Shown here: positions 51,276 to 61,265 of the stretch, one piece after another
Layout of the letters: each line of letters opens with the position of its first letter
How positions within the stretch are numbered: position 1 is the first letter of the stretch
Assembly (NCBI GenBank): GCA_014904845.1
Contig: MU119276.1
Coordinates: 124,001-188,000 of the forward strand
Direction of reading: 5' to 3'
From: Acephala macrosclerotiorum
Taxonomy: Eukaryota > Ascomycota > Leotiomycetes > Helotiales > Mollisiaceae
DNA length: 64,000 bases
Notes under the pieces: generated by a model
The model's input: only the letters and a program-made list of their open reading frames with translations
Database searches by the model: none
Told to the model about the DNA's origin: nothing
Made by a program: the position numbers and the translations under genes

Positions 51276-52142
51276 CTACTTCTTTACCAGAAACTCCTCC
51301 TCTTCCCCACTTGGCGTCTTCTTGCTCACAATATTGAAATCAAACTTATCCGCTCTAGGACCCTCCTCAGCCATCCCATGAAATACCAGCTCTATACCCT
51401 CATCCTCTTCCTCTTCATCCTTCCTCTTATCATCTTTCCCCATCACTGCACCCTTGAAAAGAATCTTCGTCGTAACAGGTTTGTCCGGATCAGCATGATA
51501 CAACACCCTTCTCAAGTGCACAGCAAAAATACACGGCTTCTCACTCAAGCTCCCGATCTTCAGTCCTTGCTTCCAATCCATATCCAAACTAGCCTCTACC
51601 TTCGCCGCCCCCTCAACATCGAATCCAATCTTAATTTTCTGCTCAAAACCGTCCATCTCATCCCGGTTAACTGTCATAGCTTTCCCTACCTTCCGTCCTG
51701 TAATCATGAACACGTTTTTCTTCCACGGCCGCGGGAATTTCTTCATATAATTCACCATTTCAGGCTCCTGTTGACTGGCTTGGAAGCTGGCCTTCGCATA
51801 ATCGTCTGACGGGCTGAATATCTGAGTTTGCATCACATCAATTTGGAATTTGAGGTTATCGTTCTCATTTACTCTGAAGCCTGTTTCTAAATTGGCTGGA
51901 GTGAAAGGCGACGAGACTGCCAGGTTTGCGTAGAGTGTACGATTATTGAACACGGTGATATCGGAGTTGGTTTGGAATGTCTCGTTGATTTCGGATGATT
52001 GTGGTGCAACGAGTGTCGTTCGATTAAGGGAATCGGATATGGTATCGATACTGCCAACCAGCTGGCCAAGATGAAGGGTATTGTCGGCGGGATATTCATC
52101 GTGAGGAACGATGAACCATTTCTTCCGGTAGAAGTCTGGCAT
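51276..52142 (-). CDS. Gasdermin-like pore-forming protein (HET-Q1/RCD-1 type), tentative
   Basis: Single exon, 288 residues from MPDFYRKKWF; an in-frame ATG 7 codons upstream exists but adds nothing typical. No signal peptide. The layout follows the gasdermin N-terminal fold: a short amphipathic start, the phrase TLHLGQLVGSID, a central beta-rich stretch (ANLETGFRVNENDNLKFQID), a helical link (EPEMVNYMKKFPRPW), then VFMITGRKVGKAMTV, where gasdermins have a conserved 'V(Y/F)xVT/ITG' strand. A Lys/Glu-rich acidic C-terminal tail follows (about residues 235-288), matching the short regulatory tail that proteolysis removes in fungal gasdermins. Context helps: its 3' end lies 167 bp from that of the S8 protease gene, the known HET-Q1/HET-Q2 pairing. 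Family assignment rests on pattern and neighbours, not a search. The gene is intact. Confidence 0.5.
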   Translation of the reverse strand: MPDFYRKKWFIVPHDEYPADNTLHLGQLVGSIDTISDSLNRTTLVAPQSSEINETFQTNSDITVFNNRTLYANLAVSSPFTPANLETGFRVNENDNLKFQIDVMQTQIFSPSDDYAKASFQASQQEPEMVNYMKKFPRPWKKNVFMITGRKVGKAMTVNRDEMDGFEQKIKIGFDVEGAAKVEASLDMDWKQGLKIGSLSEKPCIFAVHLRRVLYHADPDKPVTTKILFKGAVMGKDDKRKDEEEEDEGIELVFHGMAEEGPRADKFDFNIVSKKTPSGEEEEFLVKK

Positions 52143-52595
52143 ATTGTGATGGCGATGTCGCAAAACGTAATTTGGGGAACGGTGAGCTTCCGTTCGAAAA
52201 GATGTAGACCAGAGAGATGACTAGTTTGTATGTTGTGCGACCGAAGCCTGAAGGCAATGGAGCCCAACTTGCCAATGACATGGCATTGGGCCCCTCCGCC
52301 TGCACAGTCCCGCAAACCGCATTTTCTTCCCTCACAAATGAATACGAAGGCGAAGGAATCGGTGTTTATTCTTAAGCGAGTATGCTAGTCACGAACTCCA
52401 GGTCTAGAAGAATGCAAGACGGCCTTAGGAAGGTGGGAAGGATGCTGCCGGGTTACCCCGCGTTTTTAACCCCACTGTCGCAATGCGTGATTGTACTTTG
52501 TGATTTAATGTCCATCTGGCTACCCCGCACCATTTTCAACATGAATGTGAGGAAAGTCGATCTAAAAGACCCGGTATCCAACAACAATATCAAAC
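52143..52595. promoter_or_regulatory. Divergent region, gasdermin-like gene / BTB gene
   Basis: About 450 bp between divergent starts. No repeat or RNA gene seen. Confidence 0.4.
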
Positions 52596-53558
52596 ATGGC
52601 AGTCTCATTCGAGACGTTCGTTCCTATCTCCAAATACAATAAGGTCTTACTAACACGTCTTAGGATACTACTTTCTCGCCTTTTCAAATTCGTCGTCGGC
52701 ACAGATGAGATTCGAATCCCGGTATATGAGGCCGCAATTGCTGCACAATCCCCAGCACTGGCTTCCCTTGTGCAAGGAGGGATGTCAGAAAGCTTGTCTG
52801 GCGAGGTTAAGTGGGAAGATGTCGACAAAGGGACTTTTCTGCGGTTTGTCGAGTTTATATATTCGGGAGACTATCCGGCGCCGCAAAGTCCGCCTGTACA
52901 ATCGAACCAGCGACCCTCACAACCGCTACGAACGGGTACAGTTTGGGAAGAATCCGTGCCAGAAGTTGGGACTGGGGAAGAGGCGTCAGAAACGCCAGCA
53001 GCGTCAGTTGTAGAAGAGGCTTCAGACGGCTGGGGTTCTTGGGGACAATCTATTCCGAGAAAGGATAAGAGAAAGGGTAGAGTGCGATCTTTTCCTGCTG
53101 CACCCCCGCTCGAATCCTTTAATTCTCTCAGCTACCCTATCCCTAAAACCCGATCTATCTTCGCAAACACTTGCGAGCATGCTATGGGAGATCGCAAGAG
53201 CGAGAAGAGTGTCTTCCTTGTTCATGCTTCACTCTACGTCTTAGCCGACAAATGGGGTATCGATGGTCTAAAGCAATTAACGCTATCTAAGCTCCACCGA
53301 GCACTGGCTGCTTTTTACGTCGATGTATCGAGTGTTCACGATCTTGTTGAGCTGGTGCGCTACGTGTACTCAGACGAACACACTCTCGAGCTGGAACACG
53401 GGACTGATCAATTGAGAGGAATGATTTGTCATTACATTGCTGCTAATGGCGGAGCGACTGCCGAGCACGCTGCGTTCACAGATTTGCTTAAGGAAGAAGG
53501 AGCTCTTGCATCGGATGTGTGGAAAATTGCTGGACCAAGAATCAGAGTCGCAGAATGA
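52596..53558 (+). CDS. BTB/POZ domain protein
   Basis: Single exon, 320 residues. BTB/POZ domains mediate dimerisation and often recruit CUL3 ubiquitin ligase. The first half holds LFKFVVGTDEIRIPVYEAAIAAQSPALASLV and FLRFVEFIYSGDY, the usual beta-alpha core at residues 30-95. A disordered insertion rich in Pro, Gln and Glu follows (95-190), then the second half with FLVHASLYVLADKWGIDGLKQLTLSKL and VELVRYVYSDEH. This split form, with the insertion inside the BTB region, is typical of a fungal-specific family. The 5' part shows a branch-point-like CTAAC and TTAG at about 52649-52664, so an alternative short intron or start is possible. Intact. Confidence 0.82.
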   Translation: MAVSFETFVPISKYNKVLLTRLRILLSRLFKFVVGTDEIRIPVYEAAIAAQSPALASLVQGGMSESLSGEVKWEDVDKGTFLRFVEFIYSGDYPAPQSPPVQSNQRPSQPLRTGTVWEESVPEVGTGEEASETPAASVVEEASDGWGSWGQSIPRKDKRKGRVRSFPAAPPLESFNSLSYPIPKTRSIFANTCEHAMGDRKSEKSVFLVHASLYVLADKWGIDGLKQLTLSKLHRALAAFYVDVSSVHDLVELVRYVYSDEHTLELEHGTDQLRGMICHYIAANGGATAEHAAFTDLLKEEGALASDVWKIAGPRIRVAE

Positions 53559-54086
53559 GCGACGGAAGCACGACCGAGCTCGGCTACTGGTGCTCTCAAA
53601 TGCCCCACGTTATATTATTGTTTAGTCCTCACCTTTGCACACTTTCTAATATGATCACCTCTAATGTATTCGCGGAATTCTGATGCAACAAAATAATACG
53701 GGCCAAGGATAGTGAGGTCAGGAAGGTTATGAACCTTCAATAGCGTAACCCTAGGTCGTCGACGGAGAATATCATAAGTAAGTGAGGTAGGTAGAGTTGA
53801 AACTAAGACACTATGTTCCAATTCTTGTGAAGGCACTTAAAAGTTTCGTAAGTATGGTTGGTAATTAACCGCCCCCAGCCTATAGCAGTATGGTCGTCAA
53901 GAAAGGATATTCTGAGGAACCGAATGTGGTGCAGGCTTCTGACATCTCGACCAGGATCATCTTCGAAGAAGGCCGCCAGGCTTGTGTCGCTAAAATTTCG
54001 GCGATCTACAGGCTATGACCGCTATTGTTACAGGCATTGTCGGGCCTCGCTGTCGCAACATCCCAACACCTATACTTCACAATGTA
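53559..54086. other. Intergenic region before the second MITE
   Basis: No gene recognised; short frames only. Confidence 0.35.
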
Positions 54087-54476
54087 CGGAGATTGCGGCA
54101 TAAAGTGATGCGACCATAGGGCATTCCAGGCACCCAGTACGCTAAAGACACGCTATCTCACCGCCAAGAAGCTTCAAGAACGCTATATTTCTAGGCTGTC
54201 AACTTTGAAAGCCTCTTTAGAGATCTTAGGTAGCTCCAAAGTCTGTCAAGCCTAGAGAGTTTATCAGCGCTCGCTATTTACACTTTATCTTAAACACTAT
54301 CCTCCATACGGTTGCTTTAGAACTTTTCGACTGATAAGCGTTAATACTTTAGATTTACAGGGAATTTATTCGCTTACAGTACTCTTTTCAGCGCTCTATA
54401 GCGATATCGTTGCCCTGAGAACACCATTTCAGGGCACGAGGCCTTGTAGTCGCATCACTTTATGCCGCAACCTCCG
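54087..54476. mobile_element. MITE with 28-bp terminal inverted repeats and TA target duplication
   Basis: 390 bp flanked by TA at 54085-54086 and 54477-54478. The ends begin CGGAG(A/G)TTGCGGCATA and continue AAGTGATGCGAC, with 27 of 28 bases matching when reversed. Non-coding. A different family from the element at 47758-48241, judging by its ends. Confidence 0.82.
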
Positions 54477-54725
54477 TAAGATCTTATGAGTGCATGTATA
54501 AGGAGATTAGTATTTAACGTAAATTGCCATGTATCAAGCCAAGTTCTCATACCCAATAATCTTCCCCCAACCCTCAGCAAGAAACACCCTCGCACACTTA
54601 TCCACATCATCTTGTTCCCCAAAACAACAATTTCCCCAAACTAGAACCGCCTCTTTCCTTAACCCCGACACTCGATTCAACTCTAAACAATATTCCCATC
54701 GTTTCAACCTCATTCCGACCTTATC

Positions 54726-55181
54726 CTAGTCCACAACTTTCGTCGTCGCCCTCTTCCTAACCTGCCAAGCACAGAACCTCCGCAGCATATCCTCGGCGCC
54801 ATCATATCGCTCATTGACCTCCTTCCACTTTACCAACCTGTCTGACTGTGCTCCCGCCGTCTCTGATCTAGGGATCGAAAGTAGCGAAGTCGCTGCATCA
54901 TTCAGCCATTTGGGTCGCTCTTCAACGTACGTGGGGGTCTTGAAGTGGAGATCGTCTTGACCTTCTGCTATCCTTCGATTATGTTGCTGAGTGGTGGAGT
55001 AGCAGGAGATTGTCATGAGGATGCACAAAGCGATCATGCAGATGCAGATGATGAAGAAGATGTTCTTGTTTTCGGCGATTGTGGCTGGATCCGGAGGGGC
55101 GTAGATTATTGGGACGTACATGGTGTGCAAAGATGTGATGGTCGTGGGAGATCTGGGAGGTCTGGGATTGGGGATAAGCAT
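54726..55181 (-). CDS. Small single-pass membrane protein (hypothetical)
   Basis: 151 residues, or 131 if the start is the internal Met of MYVPIIYAPPDPATIAENKN. One strong hydrophobic span, IFFIICICMIALCILMTISC, is followed by a charged soluble tail (EERPKWLND, RLVKWKEVNERYDGAEDML, and a basic end VRKRATTKVVD). I do not recognise the family. The open frame is clean and its composition is coding-like, so I keep it, but it could be one exon of something longer. Confidence 0.45.
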   Translation of the reverse strand: MLIPNPRPPRSPTTITSLHTMYVPIIYAPPDPATIAENKNIFFIICICMIALCILMTISCYSTTQQHNRRIAEGQDDLHFKTPTYVEERPKWLNDAATSLLSIPRSETAGAQSDRLVKWKEVNERYDGAEDMLRRFCAWQVRKRATTKVVD

Positions 55182-55542
55182 TGATTTATGCTGTTTTGTA
55201 AGACAGATTGAGGGTTTTCACAAGGCTGACTTCTTCAGATATGTAAGCGTCGAGGCTTTTTTGGGTGGTTGTGGGGGTAGGGGGTATTGGGCCTTGTCCA
55301 TTAATCTGTCTTACGAAATGTCTCAGACTTCGCAGTCCATCCAGGTCAGCCTTTTTCGGGTCTGGGGGGCGTCTGCGTTGCGCGCTGGGTATCGAGAGTA
55401 GTCTGGGAGGGAAAAGGCCATTGGAATCCATTAAGAGATTGAAAAAGTTAATATCACTTCCGCGCTTTCCCAAACTCCTCTGTCCGCCCCCTCTCATCAC
55501 CCCTCCATTTCTCCGAACTTCCTTACCGCCATAAATCGCCTC

Positions 55543-57329
55543 CTAAACCGCATATCCAAATTCCGGGTTCTCCTTATCAGTCAAATCCTCAAACGCAAAT
55601 GCATGCGTGATCTTCTCATCAGCCTTCTCGTCAGGAATAGCTGCGATCTCCGTTACAGCAGATCGCTTGGCTTTGTTGCGTCGAGTAAGCAAGATTTGAA
55701 GAATGACAAGGATGATGTTGAACAGGACGTAGAGACAGAAGTGTGCTGTAAAGTCTTTCTTGTAACGGGGAGCGTCGCCGGCTTGGAAAATCTGGGGCGC
55801 GGTCATATTGCCTGCTGCCCAAGCGACGAAGGTCATTGCCAGCGTGGTCGATTTCTTGGTCTGACCTGCCACGTTTCGCGATATTAAGGAGAACACCAAG
55901 TTGCCTCGGGCGAGATAGAACTGCGTACAATAGAAAGCGATGAGAAGTCCAACTCGTATGGTGATCAGGCGGGACAGCGTAAATGATGGCTGTACCAACG
56001 ATTGGGAGGCTATAAAGTGTCAGCGCGGTCCTAAGAACGACAGTTGAGGATTGAATGTTTACACGGTCCAGGCATGCATGACCAAAATGGTCTGCCCAGT
56101 GGTCTGTGCCAAGGTAGCCCCTCCTATCATCACTATAATCGTCACCGCACCCTGAGCAATGTTTAACAACTGTGTCTCCAACACACTGAACCCAAAAGAC
56201 GCAATGATGAGATTGGAGAACACTCCTAGACCACTAATAACAAGGGTTGATGTGATCTGCAGCATAATATAGCACCAGATGACGGGGTCCTTGATTTCCT
56301 CGAGCATCTGATAGGACTTGTATGTCTTGTTCTGAATACCGGTCTCGTTGGCTCGAACGCGCTCAATAATCAGACGCTTCTGATCTTCGGTAAAGCACTT
56401 TGCTTTCATTGGGGAGTCTGGAAGCCACCAGCCGATGAAGACTGCCCACACGCAGGTCACGCAGCCGAGAACCAAGAAAAGGAGCTGCCAAGAGTAGATG
56501 GTGTGGTGAGTGTAGTGGCTTGTGCCCCATGCGATGATGCCTCCGACCTGTGATGACATGTCAGTCTGAACTCAAGCCAGGTGGAGGTGATGAAACATAC
56601 CATAAGCTGAACTCCTGTCATGCAATACCAAAGTGAGGTGAGAACGGCTTGTTCACGCTTTGTATACCACATAGTCGTCCTTCAATGATTAGAAAGGCCC
56701 TACCAAGCCTCAGGATGCAACTCACATAATGATGAAAGATGGCTGGACGCAGGACTCGAACATACCGAGCAAAAAACGCACGACCATCAACAACCTGAAA
56801 TTCTCTGCGGCAGCTGAGCATGCAATGACACAACCCCAGAGGAAGACATTTGTAGAAAGGTATTTGGCAACTGGCAGTTTCTGAAGAAGGTTCGTTGGGT
56901 ACTCTCCGACCAAGACTGCCATGTACAGGATTATCCCAAGACAGTTAGTTCGATGTTCAGCAAGTGTTGAACGGGGTGGTTGAAGACCAACCTGTACTCC
57001 TAGCCCACAAGATGAGCATCTTTCTTAATTCCCATTATGGAGGCGAATCCGAGAGACTGGCAGAAATAAGTTCTGAGCATACATGCCAGGATTCTTCTGT
57101 TGACAGTCCAGAAGAGCTTCTCGCTCGTCTTCTCGTCAACATATGTGACTTCTTGGCCGACATATGCTGCTGTCTGAATACAGTTAGTTGTTTATCCAAA
57201 ACTATGGGACAGCCTTCATAAACTCACTTCTTGATCCTCATCGCGATGTGCTTGAGGTACTGGTGGCGTATACGGCGCAATGTCATCCTCGTGGTGTACC
57301 GCATCTGGGGCATGCTCTTCTCGACCCAT
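55543..57329 (-). pseudogene. MFS transporter of the allantoate permease (Dal5) family, inactivated
   Basis: Multi-exon structure is still readable on the minus strand: first exon 57228-57329 (MGREEHAPDAVHHEDD), then TAAYVGQEVTYVDEK, LLWTVNRRILACML and SIMGIKKDAHLVG. Later pieces are LVGEYPTNLLQKLP, VVRFLLGMFESCVQPSF, MWYTKREQAVLTSLWYC and WLPDSPMKAKCFTEDQK, all hallmarks of Dal5-type organic-anion permeases. Lesions: TAG at 57000-57002 where relatives have Gln; about five codons missing after YFCQSL near 57057; no AG acceptor at the next expected junction near 56945; and a frameshift near 55960 between IVGTAIIYAVP and the last 150 codons (VGLLIAFYCTQFYLA...). It is next to a regulator and a GH88 gene that are also broken. 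Confidence 0.8.
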
Positions 57330-58241
57330 GTTGTCGATGTGATATTCCTGTAACTTGGATGATTGACAATCAAACTCTCATGCACAGATGAATGATGCAT
57401 ATAGTAGAATGGGTGACCGAGTAATAGATATTGGGGCCCCAGACTCGAGCATGGCCTGCTCTAAACCGAGAAGACGAATTCTGGGGTAGGATCAAAGTGT
57501 CGGGACCGGATGCATGAGAATCATCCAAGTTGATCAGACGAAGAATATTGACAGGACATGGGGCGCAGGTAAACCGTTGCTCCGAACGCCATCGCCAAAG
57601 AAGCTAGTGGTCGATGTTGAATGATGGCTGCAACCTTGTCTGGAGGACCTCCGGCACTTCGCCCGCCCCGGAGAGGGGTTCATGGACAGCCACTGGCCCC
57701 AAAAAGGCGTGCAGCCCCGCGATGGGAGTCGTTTGAGTACGTCTGCTTATATGCAGAAGGTGCTAGAGGTGATATTCAGGGGAACTGTACGCCGTCAAGA
57801 AGGGCCAGGTTCTTTGGCTTCAGGGAGAGATCGATAGATGAATCTGCTCAGCTCACGCCAGGAGAACAAAGTATCAATTGGATGCGATTAATTTGGAACA
57901 ACAAGCTGCGTCTCCCAAGCCAGATCAATGTCAATTGCGCAGTTGCATGTCTTCAGTAAATAGAGATGGAGGTTGTGGTGTTTGTGAGCAACATTGGAGA
58001 CGTAAAGGCTACAAAAGCTCTCTAGAGCCCCGGAAAATAGTGGCTGGTGGTTGGGCGCCTGTCCGCTGCTAGAATAGGCATCGCTCACTGTCCACCTTGC
58101 CAAGACCCAGGTACTGTACCCCGCGACGTGTCCCCACGATCTTACTGTAGCGATCATCTCAACCTCCAACATTTTATCAATTGAACAATTCGAACAAATT
58201 CGGCATGAGATGCTTCACCATACAGTTCCATCGATCAAGCG
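57330..58241. other. Divergent intergenic region, transporter / regulator pseudogenes
   Basis: About 900 bp. Short frames (for example 57621-57959) show no domain. Probably the old shared promoter region of the cluster. Confidence 0.4.
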
Positions 58242-61002
58242 ATGCGCTCCAATGCGATTCAGACTCAGGCCGTTGAGGAAGACTATCCTGAGCCAGAGAC
58301 AAATGGCAGGATGACCAGGGGGCGCCAGCGGAAGAGGAAGGACCAGCGTCAGCAGAAAGCCTGTTTCAATGCAATATTCAAGTACTGATGTCCCTCTAGA
58401 TGTCAGCCATGTAGGAAGAAGAAGGCGAAGTGCTCGAGGCAGCAGCCGTGCTCTCATTGCGCACGGTTCAGTGAGCAAAAGCCCCCGTTTGGATCGTAAT
58501 GATGCCTGACGCGCCGAAGGCATAGAATGTGTCTACGATGATCGTAAAGTAAAGCCCGGATTAAAAACTGGCGCAGTGGAAAACTTGACTCAGAGAGTAG
58601 GTGCGTGAGAAGTTCTTTCCGATTTTGGTCGTACCGTGCGTACGCTCGCACCCACCATTGATGTACACAAAGGTCGTGCTTTTCTGGAGAGACTTAGCTC
58701 GAAAATTCACATGCTGACTCGAGATGTAGCGACACTGGAGAATATATTTCTTAGGCAAGGAGTTTTATAGCAGCAGGTTTTCAGCTGCTTGAATGCAGTC
58801 CAAAATGGAGCATCGGCGAACGGGATACTGCCACACGATATGCATGCCTTAAACGGAGAGACTCCGAAAGAGTGTACAACGCGGCTGAAGTCGACTCTGT
58901 CGAGTTTATCACTCGATCTCAGTGACACGGGGCCACCTCTAAGCAGCCCACTCAAGCGATGAAGGACAAACAGCACAGCTGATGGCGATCCTCCGCCAAG
59001 AGCGAATCCACACCCCCAATGAACCACGATGATGGAAAAGAACTACCTCCAGATGACTTGATCGATGATTTGGTCGAGATCTATTTCACCAACATACATC
59101 CTTGGATCCAATTCTACACGTCAGACAATTCCGCGAGAGAATGAAAGATGCAACGCAGCGGAAGAAGCTCGAAACGATCTTCCATGCCATCGTGTCACTA
59201 TGTGTGCGCTTCTCGAATGATCCGAGACTGGGTAATGTTGAAGTGAGAGCACGATACTCAAAGAGGAGCAGGAATACTGTGATTTTGCAGAGTATGGAAT
59301 CATTCTCAGTGGAAAATCTTCAAGCGCTTGTCATCTGCACGTTCGACACGGTAGGTTCCCTTTATATTCTGCCTGCAATTGAAGCTGACCGAAAGGTAGA
59401 TTGGAAGTGGTCGCGGACCTTCAGCATGGTCGATTGTTGGGAGCATGGCACGAACAGTTGAGCAACTTCAACTGAGCGTGGAAGATGAAGACCAGACCCA
59501 GTCAGCGGAATTCCTGATTAAAAGAATGGCTTTCTTAGCTCCATGCAAAAGCTAGATCGAGAGAGAAGAACGAAGACGCGTCTTTTGGAACGTATTCTTG
59601 ATGGATAGATTTTGCAGTATCGCGACGGGATGGAACTTCTCACTCACTAGCGCAGATGTGAGAAGACGACTACCTTGTGCAGGCGCATTGTGGGAGGAAG
59701 GCAAACCATTGTCGACTCTAACGCCGTATTTTGGGGTTGCAGATACATCTTCAGGTGGCGCAACGCTACCTTCAAGACGGCCGGAACTCGAAGATCAAGC
59801 TTCGATTGGAGGATTTGTATACTGTATCAAAGCTTCAGAGAGTCTCAGTCTCGTGGCGTCCTCCTTTTTGAGGCACGCAGTGAATGTGTCAAACGTCCAA
59901 GAAGTCCAGATGTGGTTGATGAGGTTCAAAGAGCTCGATCCTAGACTCGTCCAGTAAGTCTTTCCGTCAAGCTTTGGTCAATGTTTATGCTTGTTGACAA
60001 TGTGAAACAGATGGAAGATATTCCTACCAGAGCAGTGGCGCGAAGCATGCGCGTTGAACGCGGACGGAATTCTGGACCCGAACCTGGCTCTTGCTCATAT
60101 CACGCATAATACCGCAGTCGGGCTTCTGCATCAGGGAATCACCTACCCATCACCAGAATGGCAAGCAAGTCCCATCAGATTACCTTCCGTCTCCAGCGCC
60201 GAGACATGTATAGCAGCAGCCACAGAAGTAGCAATTATTGCCGACAAATATCCAGGACTCAAAGATACCAACCCTCAATTCGCATTCTGCCTCTTCATCT
60301 GCGGACGAATGCTCCTAGCTCATGCTCTTCATTGCAACACAGTCGTACCTCCGGAGCTTGATTCTTTGACGAGAAGTTTGAAAGAGACTTTAAGATGATG
60401 GAATGGACCTCACGTTCAAGGTCAAGGAAGCGGGGTAGATAACTTTGCCTCAAAGTTTGCAACTCGCCTAGAATATGCAAGGAATCAAGGGCCGCATGCT
60501 TTAGATATTAGACAACCTGCGTACTCTGAAGAACAAAATTCACATAGCGCCAATGGCCCAGCGATGCCGAGGAGAATCTTGCGCTCTAAAAATGCGCAGC
60601 TATCACCCTCGAACGGCAATCTCCCAACATGAACGGCTTGTCGCACACAGTCACCACGCGCCATTTACCAACGGTCATCAACTAGACGACCAGAGCACCA
60701 TCATAGTCGACCAGGGAGGATCGCCGGACAGCATCTCACTAGCCTTCCCTCCCCTACCACTTGCATTTCAACCCCATTGTACCAGAGGCAACAACACCGG
60801 AATGCCATCCCCAGTCCTTGGCAATGCTCAAATATTCAGCAATAATGGGGAGACAGACTACAATGGTTTTGGGAGTCTTCCGGAAAATGGAACTGCGTTC
60901 AATGGTGCGGGGAATGGATATGAGGATCTGAGTTCGTTCTTTGGTTATTCATTTTTGCCCACGCAAAGAATTAGTATGTTCTCTGGTACGAATAATGGGT
61001 AA
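58242..61002 (+). pseudogene. Zn2Cys6 fungal transcription factor, inactivated
   Basis: The binuclear cluster is readable: CQPCRKKKAKCSRQQPCSHC, with a later CVYDD...KPGLK and a coiled-coil linker (FLERLSSKIHMLTRDVATLEN). The middle homology region follows in pieces: DDLVEIYFTNIHPWI, VRQFRERMKDATQRKKLETIF, WNVFLMDRFCSIATGWNFSL. Lesions: TAG at 58768-58770 after RQGVL, where relatives have Trp; TGA at 58960; a frameshift near 59100 right after HPWI; a further stop near 59553; TGA at 60396; and a frameshift near 60630 before the tail (APFTNGHQLDDQST to SMFSGTNNG). Introns near 59350 and 59955 still have usable borders. Its place beside the transporter and GH88 gene suggests it once controlled them. 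Confidence 0.8.
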
Positions 61003-61265
61003 AATTTCTACGCATATAGAGTTTCGGTTGCGAGAAAATATTGGTGTGCCAGTTTTGACACTCAATCCGGCAGTTGGCTGGGAATTTTGTCATCGGTCCC
61101 GGAGCAACGCAACGTTTAAGCACTTCGCTCCGTGGTGAGCATTTGTGGGCTTGAAGAAGAACATCTAATGTAACTGAGTAAGTAAAAGCAAAGCATCACT
61201 ACTCCCGCATCACTTCTCTTCTCTGCTCAAAATATCGACCCCACCACGGCAAGGCCACAGATACT

